A stretch of 64,000 nt of DNA from PALSA-1003 sp963791945 (GTDB taxonomy: Bacteria; Pseudomonadota; Gammaproteobacteria; Burkholderiales; Casimicrobiaceae), in contig CAWBUD010000002.1 in the NCBI GenBank assembly GCA_963791945.1, positions 3,596,001-3,660,000 on the forward strand, written 5' to 3'. Of the stretch, positions 1-8,374 are shown piece after piece. The translations under genes and the position numbers were made by a program. The notes under the pieces were generated by a model. It did no database searches. It was not told the origin of the DNA and worked only from the letters and a program-made list of their open reading frames with translations. Numbering within the stretch: position 1 is the stretch's first letter; each line of letters starts with the position of its first letter.

Positions 1-264
1 AGCGTCGCGCTTCAGCCCGCGGAAGAATTGCGGTCCCACCTTGTATCCGGTGGTGAAGAGGAAGAGATCGAAGAAGACCGTCTTCACGACCGACGGAACC
101 TTGATCTCGAGCTGCCCGATCAGAACCCCGGCCAGCAGCGTGCCCACAACGATCCCGAGGCTGAAGCTTCCGAGCTTGACTCGCCCGATTACGAAGCCGA
201 TCGCCAGCGTCAGGAAGACCGCCAGCTCGGGATTGTTCCGCAGCGCCTGTACGAAGTAGTCCAC
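1..264 (-). CDS. AspT-type antiporter, N-terminal part (cut by window edge)
   Basis: Reading from a GTG start at 264, the 88 visible residues begin MDYFVQALRNNPELAVFL and hold two to three hydrophobic segments, with the family-typical FTTGYKVGPQFFRGLKRDA stretch near residues 70-88. This is the first half of an Asp-Al exchanger (AspT/YidE) domain; AspT of Tetragenococcus exchanges aspartate for alanine across the inner membrane. The gene lies 8 bp after the DASS transporter stop and is probably cotranscribed with it. It resembles the N-terminus of the complete antiporter at 2330-4030, so the cluster carries two paralogues. Substrate is not readable from this fragment. Confidence 0.8.
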   Translation of the reverse strand, partial: MDYFVQALRNNPELAVFLTLAIGFVIGRVKLGSFSLGIVVGTLLAGVLIGQLEIKVPSVVKTVFFDLFLFTTGYKVGPQFFRGLKRDA

Positions 265-272
265 GTTCCGTA

Positions 273-1668
273 TCAATTACTGACGAACAGGATCCACGGC
301 GTGCCGATCACCAGATACACGGCCATGAACGCGATGGTGGTGAGAAGCCCGAGCTTGTAGAGCTCGCCCTGTTTGAGATAACCGCTCGCCACGAAGATGA
401 TGTTCTGGCTTCCGCCCTGCGGGGTGATCACCGAGAAGTAGCTGCTCGCGAAGAGCAGGCCTGGGGCCATCAGCGGCGCCGGCACCCCACCGCGAATGCC
501 GACATCGAGGAAGACGGCAAGCAGCGCCAGCATCTGCGAGGTCTGGCTCACGAAAAAGTAGTGGAGGCCGACGTACATGGCAATCAGGGTGATGTACAGG
601 GTCGGCCATGACAGGCCGCCCAGGCGCGCGGCAAGGCGCTCGCCCACATAGCCCATGAAGCCGAGCTCGTTCAGCTCCGCGCTCAGGACGAACAGGACCG
701 CGAGCCAGAGGAAGGTCGCCAGCGTGTCGCCCTGCTGGGCGATATCGTCGAGCGTGAGCACGCCCGTCACCAGCAGCGTGCCGAACCCCATGAACGCGAC
801 GGCGGCACTGTTGAGATGCAGCGCATTGCCGAACACCCAGCCGGCGACCATTACCACGAAGGTCACGGCGGTGATCCACTCGTGTCGCGACATCGTTCCC
901 ATGCCGGCGAGGTCCTTGCGTGCCGCCGCGGGGGCTTCGGGCGTCGCCCCGACGCCGGGCGAAAGGATCTTCGAAACGAGCAGCGGCAGCATGAGGATCG
1001 CGATGAGCGTTGGTACCGAGGAGGCGAGAAGCCAGCTTCCGAAGCCGATCTCGACCCCGATTTTCTGTGCGATCTGCAACCCCGATCGGGTTGCAGGAGG
1101 TGGCCGTGAGCCAGAGGGCGGAGGAGACCGCGAGGCTCGCCATCGTGCAGCCCAGCCGCCGTCCCTCGGGGTCGTCGGGTTCGGAGCCCGCGCCCTTGGC
1201 TACGGACAGCACGATCGGGAAGAGCACCCCACCGCGCGCCGTGTTGCTGGGGAACGCAGGCGCGATGGCCGCGTCGGTCAGCACGATCCTGTAGGCAAGA
1301 CCGAGCGGGGAGCCGCCGAAGCGGCTCACCATCAATAGGCTGATCCGCCGGCCGAGCCCCGACTTCACCACGGCCTGCGCAACGATGAAGGCGATGACGA
1401 CGAGCAGGACGCTGTTATTGGCGAAGCCGGAGAAGGCCTGTGCCGGCGTGATCGTCCCGGTGAGAACGACGGCCCCGACGGCGATCATTGAGGCCGTGAG
1501 GAGCGGGAAGGAGCCCAGGAGCACGCACGCGATGGCTGCGACGAAAGCCGCGAACAGGTGCCACGCCGGCGCCGTGAGGCCGGCCGGCACCGGGGTAAAC
1601 CAGATGGCGATGGCGATCGCGATCGCGAAAGGCGCGGCGCGCTTCAGGAGCAAACCGGGCGCGATCAT
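273..1668 (-). pseudogene. DASS-family carboxylate/sodium symporter, frameshifted
   Basis: Two reading frames together give about 463 residues of a divalent-anion:sodium symporter (DASS, the CitT/YbhI-like group for 2-oxoglutarate, malate, citrate). The first frame runs from ATG 1668 to about 1080 and ends at the conserved motif SCNPIG; the rest (QIAQKIGVEIGFGSWLL to the stop at 273) is in the next frame. Removing one C from the run at 1080-1083 restores SCNPIGLQIAQ and a full-length protein with about 11-12 membrane segments. The second half keeps SQTSQML and TPQGGSQNII motifs. The start overlaps the upstream lipoprotein stop (ATGA). The N-terminal membrane segment has an AIAIAIAI run from a GATCGC-type repeat at about 1604-1630. 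Either a recent inactivating insertion or an assembly error. Confidence 0.8.
1075..1095. repeat. 20-bp palindrome interrupted by the frameshifting C
   Basis: Without the extra C in the CCCC run (1080-1083), this stretch is the perfect palindrome TGCAACCCGATCGGGTTGCA. It lies inside the DASS gene and codes for CNPIGLQ. The inserted base sits in the left arm, exactly where the reading frame breaks. A hairpin-forming palindrome with a homopolymer is a plausible site for polymerase slippage, either in the cell or during sequencing. Confidence 0.7.
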
Positions 1669-2231
1669 TTGGATACGCCGCCCGCGTCCGGCTGGCCGAG
1701 CCGAACCCGACCCTTCAGATCGACGGCGCGTCCCTGGATCGAGCCATCCTCGGCCTCGATCACGGATTGCCAGGAGAACTCATAGGAGCCCGTCACGCCG
1801 GTATACCGTCCCGTACCACCCAGCAACGTTCCCGTGATGCGGTTTCGCGCCGCGGTGCCCTCGCCCTTGAGTTCACTGAACACCTGGTCGCCGTGCTCGT
1901 CGGTCCAGACGCTTCGGCCATACATACCCGTTCCGCTGTCGACGAGCCCGATCACCTCCGAGCGAAATCCGACGCCCGGGCGCCCCGGCCCCGCGAGCAG
2001 CATGGTTCCCGTCAGGTCGATGATCGAAGCCCGGCGATCCGCGCCGAGGGGAATGGTTTGGCGCGTGCCGCTCGCGTTCCACGAGCCCGCGAATTCCCGC
2101 CACTCGCCGGGCGCTGCACCGGACTTCGGCGCCTCCGGCGTCGGCCCGCACGCTGCCGTCGCGAGCACCAAAGCGACAACGAAGGGACGGCCGAGCACCA
2201 AGTCCGCGAAGCGAAGCGGAAAGGGCCTCAC
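1665..2231 (-). CDS. Lipoprotein with an allene-oxide-cyclase-like barrel
   Basis: A 188-residue protein from a GTG start. It has a short charged N-terminus, a hydrophobic stretch and the lipobox LATAAC at about residues 23-28, so it is predicted to be an outer- or inner-membrane-anchored lipoprotein. The body is beta-rich with the pattern ITGTLLGGTGRYTGVTGSYEF near residues 132-153, typical of allene oxide cyclase-like barrel domains found in many bacterial secreted proteins of unknown role. No catalytic residues can be argued for. The stop overlaps the ATG of the DASS gene (ATGA) and it follows the AspT antiporter by 98 bp, so it belongs to the same cluster. The function is unknown. Confidence 0.65.
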   Translation of the reverse strand: MRPFPLRFADLVLGRPFVVALVLATAACGPTPEAPKSGAAPGEWREFAGSWNASGTRQTIPLGADRRASIIDLTGTMLLAGPGRPGVGFRSEVIGLVDSGTGMYGRSVWTDEHGDQVFSELKGEGTAARNRITGTLLGGTGRYTGVTGSYEFSWQSVIEAEDGSIQGRAVDLKGRVRLGQPDAGGVSK

Positions 2232-2329
2232 GAAAGGCCATCCATTTGTCCGGGGCCGGGCTTACGACCGCACCGTTGCGCCCAATCGAGGGAGTCCACG
2301 TCTGGAGCCGCCAAGCGTTGCCCCGCCGA

Positions 2330-4030
2330 TTACTGCGACAGTGTCATCGCGAAATAGCCAAACACGGTGAGCAGGACGCCGGAAACCGCGTAGCCGACCG
2401 GGAAGCCGATCCACGGTACGGAGCTGTCGATCTCCTTCGCCGCCTCGCGGGCCGGACCGGAGTGCGAACGCGCCCCTGCCACGCCACCCATCAGGACCGC
2501 TGGATTGATCTTCATGAGGTTGTAGCCGATCGCCCACACGAGGATAGGTGGGACCGTTGTGCAGATAAAGCCTGCTATGAAAATGTAAATCGCAACCGAA
2601 CCCGTAAGCTGGGAGACCAGGCCCGCACCGGCGTTAATGCCGACAATGGCGATAAAGACGACCAACCCGAGATCCTCAAGGATGTTTCGCGCGGCGTTCG
2701 GCGTGTTGCCGAAGAACCGCAGCCGCGACACCGCCGACGACACGATAATGCCGGAGACGAGCAGCCCGCCGGCGTTGCCGAGGCCGACATTGGAGCCTGC
2801 GAGAGGGAACGAAATAGCCCCGATCAGGAAACCGAGGATCATTCCGACTGACAGCGTCAGTAGGTCGGTGGCCGTGCTGGGACGTGCAACCCTGCCCATC
2901 AGCGCCGCCACCCTGTCCACCGCCGACTTCATTCCCGCGACGAAGAGCACGTCGAAACGCTCGAGCTTGGTCTTGAGCCCGAACGGGATCGTCACGCCGC
3001 CGCGTTCGATGTGGCGCAGGGCAATCTGACCTGCAAATTCCGCGTTGCGGAATTCGCCGAGCTCCTTGCCCTCCATCTCCTTGTTGGTGACCAGGATCTC
3101 GGCCTGGTCGATCGGGATGTTGAGCACTTTCGCATGCGGCACCTCGGGCCCGATCAAGCCCACGTTCTCGGTCATGGCCTCCAGCCGTCCACCAAGCGCG
3201 ATCACGTCGCCTTTCTGCAAGGTCACATCGTCCAGCGGCTCGATGCGCTCCTCCCCGCGGGCGAGATTGACCACTTTGTACTGGGGATAGGCCTTCAGGA
3301 ACTGGCCGACGGTCTTCCCGACCACGGCGTCGTTCGTGAGCTGGTAGGCGCGCAGCGCCAGCGGACGGTAGCCGGTCAGCCCGGCATCGTCCACGTTCGG
3401 CACGCCCTTTTCTTCCTCGTACTGCTTCGCGGCCGCTCTTGCGTCGACACCCCACCAGCGCGGCAGGTATTTGCAAATCAGGATGATACCTACCGTGCCC
3501 CAGATGTACGTCAGCCCGTAGGACAGCGCAATCATGCCGCTCACCTGCTCGAAGGTCTGGCCCTCGGTAAGCTTGAATACGCCTTGTCGAACTGCTTCCT
3601 CCGCCGAGCCGATCGCGGCCGACATGGTCATCGAACCCGCGAGAATGCCGCCCGCGGCGCCGGCCGGCAGGTGGAACAGCTTGCTAAAGGCGACTGCGCC
3701 GAGAAGGCCAAGGACTGAACAGAACACGGCGAGCACCGTGAACTTAAGCCCATCGCCCTTCAAGCTGTTGATGAACGAGGGCCCAACGCGCAGGCCCACG
3801 CCGTACATGAACAGATAGTAGAAGAGCGACTTGGCGAAGTTGTCTATACCCATCTTGATGCCGTAGGTCGAGGCCCATGCCGAGATGACGGCGCCGACAA
3901 TAATGGCAGAGGCCACCATGCCGAGGCCGTAACCCTTCACGGTGACCTTGCCGAGCAGCACCGCGCCGGCGACCACTGCGAACAGCAGAATGAACGGACT
4001 TCCGGCCAGCCATTGAAGGAATGCTTGCAT
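2330..4030 (-). CDS. AspT-type aspartate:alanine antiporter family protein
   Basis: 566 residues, the normal length for AspT. There are two Asp-Al exchanger membrane domains (about residues 10-180 and 385-560), each with a GxG-rich core (AAGGILAGSMTMSAAIGSAEE in the first, MGGVAGARSHSGPA in the second), flanking two cytosolic TrkA-C-like domains (about 215-375, with LARGEERIEPLDDVTLQKGD). Family members exchange a precursor amino acid for its decarboxylated product. The ATG at 4030 follows a clear GGGAGA Shine-Dalgarno sequence and lies 3 bp after the decarboxylase stop, so the two are almost certainly cotranslated; this pairing suggests the substrate/product pair of that decarboxylase, though the actual substrate is not determined. 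A second AspT gene starts at 264. Confidence 0.88.
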   Translation of the reverse strand: MQAFLQWLAGSPFILLFAVVAGAVLLGKVTVKGYGLGMVASAIIVGAVISAWASTYGIKMGIDNFAKSLFYYLFMYGVGLRVGPSFINSLKGDGLKFTVLAVFCSVLGLLGAVAFSKLFHLPAGAAGGILAGSMTMSAAIGSAEEAVRQGVFKLTEGQTFEQVSGMIALSYGLTYIWGTVGIILICKYLPRWWGVDARAAAKQYEEEKGVPNVDDAGLTGYRPLALRAYQLTNDAVVGKTVGQFLKAYPQYKVVNLARGEERIEPLDDVTLQKGDVIALGGRLEAMTENVGLIGPEVPHAKVLNIPIDQAEILVTNKEMEGKELGEFRNAEFAGQIALRHIERGGVTIPFGLKTKLERFDVLFVAGMKSAVDRVAALMGRVARPSTATDLLTLSVGMILGFLIGAISFPLAGSNVGLGNAGGLLVSGIIVSSAVSRLRFFGNTPNAARNILEDLGLVVFIAIVGINAGAGLVSQLTGSVAIYIFIAGFICTTVPPILVWAIGYNLMKINPAVLMGGVAGARSHSGPAREAAKEIDSSVPWIGFPVGYAVSGVLLTVFGYFAMTLSQ

Positions 4031-4033
4031 GGG

Positions 4034-6872
4034 CTATCTCCCTTGCTTGGTTGCTGTCTTGCCCTGCGCGGCGACCGTCTTGCCTTTGGGTGGGGCCGCC
4101 GGGGCGGGCGCAGCCTGTCCTCCCAACTGCGCTTTGCCGATGGCCGAGAGCTTGATCAGCTTGAGGCCGCGCGTGTTGTTGTAGCCGTGGATTTCCTTGA
4201 CGTCGAGCTTGCGCATGAACCCGATGGTGTCGGCCTCGATCACCTGCCCCGGCACCATGATCGGGAAGCCGGGCGGGTACGGGATCACAAAGTTGGCCGA
4301 TACAAGCTCGGGGCCGCTTTTCAGCCGCTCGTCGATCTTCGGGCTCATCAGGGGCAGGTACTCGCAGTCATCCTCTTCATAGGCGGCAAAGAAGGCGTCG
4401 CGCATGTTGCCTTCGAGCGTGATGCTGCCCGGGTCGTCGCGGTAGCCGTCATGGAAGCGGCTGAAGTTCGGCAAGTCGGGCACGTCTTCCATCAGGCTCT
4501 TCACCCGAGCCGCGAAAGCAGCGCTTCTCGGCCTCGCCGCCCTCGGCGAGCCGCGCCTCGATCTCCTGCGAGATCTCGAGCAGCACCTTGATCAGCAGAG
4601 CGACGTCGCTGCGGGTGTTGTTGATGTTGCTCTGCAGCAGCACGCTGTTGCGCGAAGTCTTGTTGAGCTGGATGTTGTATCTGGCTGCCAGCAGGTTCTT
4701 GAACGACGTGCCGTCGTAACCGGCGGTGCCGCACACCAGCGTCATGCGCGTGGGGTCGAGGAAGAATTCGTCCTCTTGCACCGACTTTAGCCCCGTGACC
4801 CAGGTAGTGCCCGGTGTGAAGAAGTCGCGAAAACCCGAGGCACGGAATTCGGCCGGCACCATGGCGTCCGCGCCAAGCACACGGAAGTACTTGGAGATGA
4901 TCGGGTGTTCGCTCACGGAGCGCCGGATTACCAGCGCGATCTCAATCGCGCGCATCACCAGCTCGTAGCCCTCCAACTCCATCTGGCGCCGGGCTAGGTC
5001 GAGCGACGCGATGATCTGCGCGTTGGGCGAGGTTGAGGCGTGGATGAATACCGCTTCGCGGAAGGCCGAGACGTGGTGGTTGTAATCCTCGTCCCGCACC
5101 GCCACGATCGAACCCTGGCGCAGCGCCGACATGGACTTGTGTACCGAGTCGGTTTCGTACACCCGGATGCGCATCTTGCGCGGGTCAGGCACCAGATGCC
5201 GCTTGAGTAGCCGCGCATCCTTCGGGTCCAGGTCCTCGCCGAGTTCGGCGGCCTGCGCCTGCCACGCGGCCAAGGCGGCAGGGCTCGCCCTCCACTCCTC
5301 CAGCGCTGCGGCCGCGCCCATCGCGGTGCGCGGCCGAAGGAACGGCGACCAGCGCGCAAACCCGAACCACGCCTCGTCCCACAGGAAAATGAGATCCGGC
5401 TTGATCGCCAGGCACTCCTCCATCACCCGGCGGGTATTGTAGATGTGCCCGTCGAACGTGCAGTTGGTGAGTGTCACCATCTTCACCCGATCGAGCCGTC
5501 CTTCGGCCTTGAGATTGAGCAGTGCCTGCTTGATGGTGCGCAGCGGGACCGCGCCATACATCGAGTATTCGGTCATCGGGAAGGCTTCGACGTACAGCGG
5601 CTGGGCACCCGACAGCACCATGCCATAGTGGTGCGACTTGTGGCAGTTGCGGTCGGCGATCACGATGTCGCCCGGCGCGGTCACCGCCTGATAGACCATT
5701 TTGTTCGACGTCGAGGTGCCGTTGGTGACGAAGAACACGTGATCAGCGCCCACGGCCCGGGCAAACTTCTCCTGGGCAACCTTGATGTTGCCGGTCGGCT
5801 CGAGCATGCTGTCGAGGCCGCCGGTGGTGGCCGAGGTTTCCGCGAGGAACAGGTTCTGTCCGTAGAACTCGCCCATGTCCCGGATCCAGTTCGACTTCAT
5901 GATCGACTTGCCGCGCGCGATCGGGAGCGCGTGGAAGGTTGCGATCGGCCGGGCGGCGTAGCGCTTCAGGTTGTCGAAGAACGGTGTTGAATAGCGGTCG
6001 GCGATGCCCTCGAGGACGTTGAGGTGCACCTCCATCAGCTCCTCGACCTCGTAGAACACGCGCCGGATCATCGAGGCCGCCGGGTCGCCTGCCACCTTCT
6101 CAACCTGCCGGTCGCTCAGGAGGTAGATGTCAAGCTCTGGGCGGATGCGCTTGATCAGCCCCGCCAGCGTCACGCCGACCTCGCCCGGCGCAAAGCTCGA
6201 GGTATCTAGCTGGGTACGCGAGGCCAGAAGATTGCGCAGCAGCGGCACGTCGTGCTGCGACGGCACCGGAATCCCGTCAAAGATCACTACCGCCTCGATC
6301 TTGCCGTTCATGATCGTGGCAAGAAGGGCGTCTTCCACGCTGCCGACGAGCACGGGCTCGTAGATCATCGCGTCCTCGACGCGCCGCAGATGGCGGAGCT
6401 CCCGGGCAATTTTCGCCCGGTTTGTAGCCGGCACCGGGCTCACGAACAGGGTCTCGAAATATGGCCGGTGAGTGTCACCGCCGCTGAGCGTGGGTGACAA
6501 CCGATCTGGTGCGGCGTCATCCGCATCGTCCGCCGTTTCCCATTCACCGCTGTCGTAGCGATAGCTGCCCGACAACAGCGCGCCGCTGATCCGCCGTACC
6601 AGCCGTCCGACACCGAGCGCGTCCTCGCTGCTGATACGTTCGCTGAGCGCCTTCATCAACCGCGGCCCGGGATAGGCGAAGAAATCCTCGAGCGCATACA
6701 GCTCCACGAGCGCCGCTTCCACGGCGGCGCGCCCGGCGCGCGGCTTGCCGCTTTGCGCCTCAGCCGCCCAGGCCTGTGCCTTGGCATTCAGCTCGCGCCA
6801 GCGGTCGAGCCGTGCCGCGGAAGTCGAAAAGAAGTGATCCAGTCGAGTAACGCTTTGCGGTTGGGTTGTCAT
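4034..6872 (-). pseudogene. Large Orn/Lys/Arg-type PLP decarboxylase, frameshifted near the C-terminus
   Basis: A fold-type I PLP-dependent decarboxylase of the ornithine/lysine/arginine (AdiA-like) group, about 946 residues when the frames are joined. Visible parts are an N-terminal extension, a wing-like domain (IEAVVIFDGIPVP), the PLP domain with TNGTSTSNKMV, FLWDEAWFGFARW and the PLP-binding lysine K579 in DSVHKSM, and the group C-terminal domain (IPYPPGFPIMVPGQVIE). An extra base at about 4513-4520 shifts the frame after IEARLAEGGEAEKR; the last 156 residues continue in the next frame from VKSLMEDVPDLPNF. The start at 6872 was chosen because GAAAGGAAC lies just upstream. Decarboxylation consumes a cytoplasmic proton; the AspT antiporter 3 bp downstream could exchange product for substrate. 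Substrate specificity is uncertain. The gene may be dead, or the base may be an assembly error. Confidence 0.8.
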
Positions 6873-6946
6873 GGCATGAGTTCCTTTCTCGATTGTCGGC
6901 TTGAGACTTGATCGGGTGCTCGGATTCACTGTCCGCGAAGTCCAGT

Positions 6947-8374
6947 TCAGTGGGCGGCAAGCGCTGCGGCGGGGTCGGTGTGCCATCCCCCGCCAAGGGC
7001 CTTGTAGAGCTCGATTACGCTTACCGCCTCGTCACGCTTCGCCTGCACCAGCTGCGTTTGCGCGTCGAACAGCTGCCGCTCCGTATCAAGGACTTCGAGG
7101 TAGCTGGAAACGCCACCCTCGTAGCGCATCTTGGCGACCTGGCTCGCGTCTTCGAGCGCCCTCACAAGCAGCTCCTGCTGCTGCCGGAATTCCTGTCGTT
7201 TGCGGATGTCGACCAAGGCATCGGACACCTCGCGAAACGCCTGCTGAAGCGTCTGCTGATAGCGCAGGACTGCTTCCTGCGCGCGAGCCTCGTTGAACTC
7301 CACGTTGGCCCGCAGACGGCCCATGTTGAAGATGGGCAGGGTCACTTGCGGCAGCACATTGAAGATCCAGAACGGTCCGAAGTTGGCACCGTTGACCGTC
7401 GCGCTGCCCCCGCCGCCAAATCCCGAAATGCTGATCTCCGGATAGAGCAGCGCCATGGCGACGCCGATCTGCGCATTCGCGGACACCAGTTGCTGTTCCG
7501 CCCGGCGAACGTCCGGCCGCCTCTGCAGGAGATCGGACGGCAGGCCCGGAGGCAAAGTCGGGGCGGCGATCTGCTCTTCCAGCGGACGCCCGCGCTTGAT
7601 GGGGCCCGGGTTCTGTCCGAGCAGGATGCTGATCGCGTTCTCGTTCTCCTCGATCTGGCGCTCGAGGTCGGGGATGGTCTTCGTCGCGCCGTAGAGGAGC
7701 GTTTCGGCTTGCCGCAGATCGAGCACGCCGGCGACGCCACCGTCCAGGCGAGCCTGCACGAGATCGACCGATTGCACGCGCGAGTCCACGGTACGGCGCG
7801 AGATCTCGAGCGTGAGGTCCAGCGCCCGGAGGTTGAGATACGCTTCGCCGAGCTGCGCGACGAGTGTCGCCATGACCGCGTAGCGATCCTCTTCGGTGGC
7901 GAGCAGGTCCGCCTGCGCAGACTCCGTACCGCGGCGCAGCTTGCCCCACAGGTCGAGTTCCCACGCCGCAGTCACGCCGGCCTGCGGTGCGAAGCTATGG
8001 TGCGGATAAGCGGAAGGCAGGTCGGATCCCGCGTAGCCGGCATACGGCGCGGTGACGCTGCCGTCGACGGTCGGGAATTCCTGCGACCGCGCGATGACGA
8101 GCTGGCTTTGCGCCTGCGCGATGCGCGATGCGGCGACGCGCACGTCGTAGTTCTGCGCGAGGGCGGTTCGGATCAATGCCTGCAGTTCGGGATCGGGGAA
8201 GACGCTGGACCATGCGAGATCGCCGTACGTCGAGCTCGTGGCCTCCGAAGCCGCTCCGGCGCCTCGATAAACCGGCGGCGCCGAAACGTCGGGGCGCGTG
8301 TAATTCGGCCCGACGGTGCAGCCGGCCGCCAACAGCGTTGCCGCGCACGCAACGAGAATGCGTCGGCGGGTCAT
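6947..8374 (-). CDS. RND efflux outer-membrane channel lipoprotein (OprM/NodT family)
   Basis: 475 residues beginning MTRRRILVACAATLLAAGC, a lipoprotein signal with the cysteine at residue 19, followed by the family-typical GPNYTRP. Two repeats of the outer-membrane efflux protein domain follow (about 60-250 and 265-465), containing LPSDLLQRRPDVRRAEQQL and QEAVLRYQQTLQQAFREVSDAL. It forms the trimeric outer-membrane and periplasmic tunnel of a tripartite pump. The ATG overlaps the stop of the pump gene (ATGA), so the adaptor-pump-channel trio is one operon. The C-terminal GGGWHTDPAAALAAH is normal for the family. Confidence 0.93.
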   Translation of the reverse strand: MTRRRILVACAATLLAAGCTVGPNYTRPDVSAPPVYRGAGAASEATSSTYGDLAWSSVFPDPELQALIRTALAQNYDVRVAASRIAQAQSQLVIARSQEFPTVDGSVTAPYAGYAGSDLPSAYPHHSFAPQAGVTAAWELDLWGKLRRGTESAQADLLATEEDRYAVMATLVAQLGEAYLNLRALDLTLEISRRTVDSRVQSVDLVQARLDGGVAGVLDLRQAETLLYGATKTIPDLERQIEENENAISILLGQNPGPIKRGRPLEEQIAAPTLPPGLPSDLLQRRPDVRRAEQQLVSANAQIGVAMALLYPEISISGFGGGGSATVNGANFGPFWIFNVLPQVTLPIFNMGRLRANVEFNEARAQEAVLRYQQTLQQAFREVSDALVDIRKRQEFRQQQELLVRALEDASQVAKMRYEGGVSSYLEVLDTERQLFDAQTQLVQAKRDEAVSVIELYKALGGGWHTDPAAALAAH

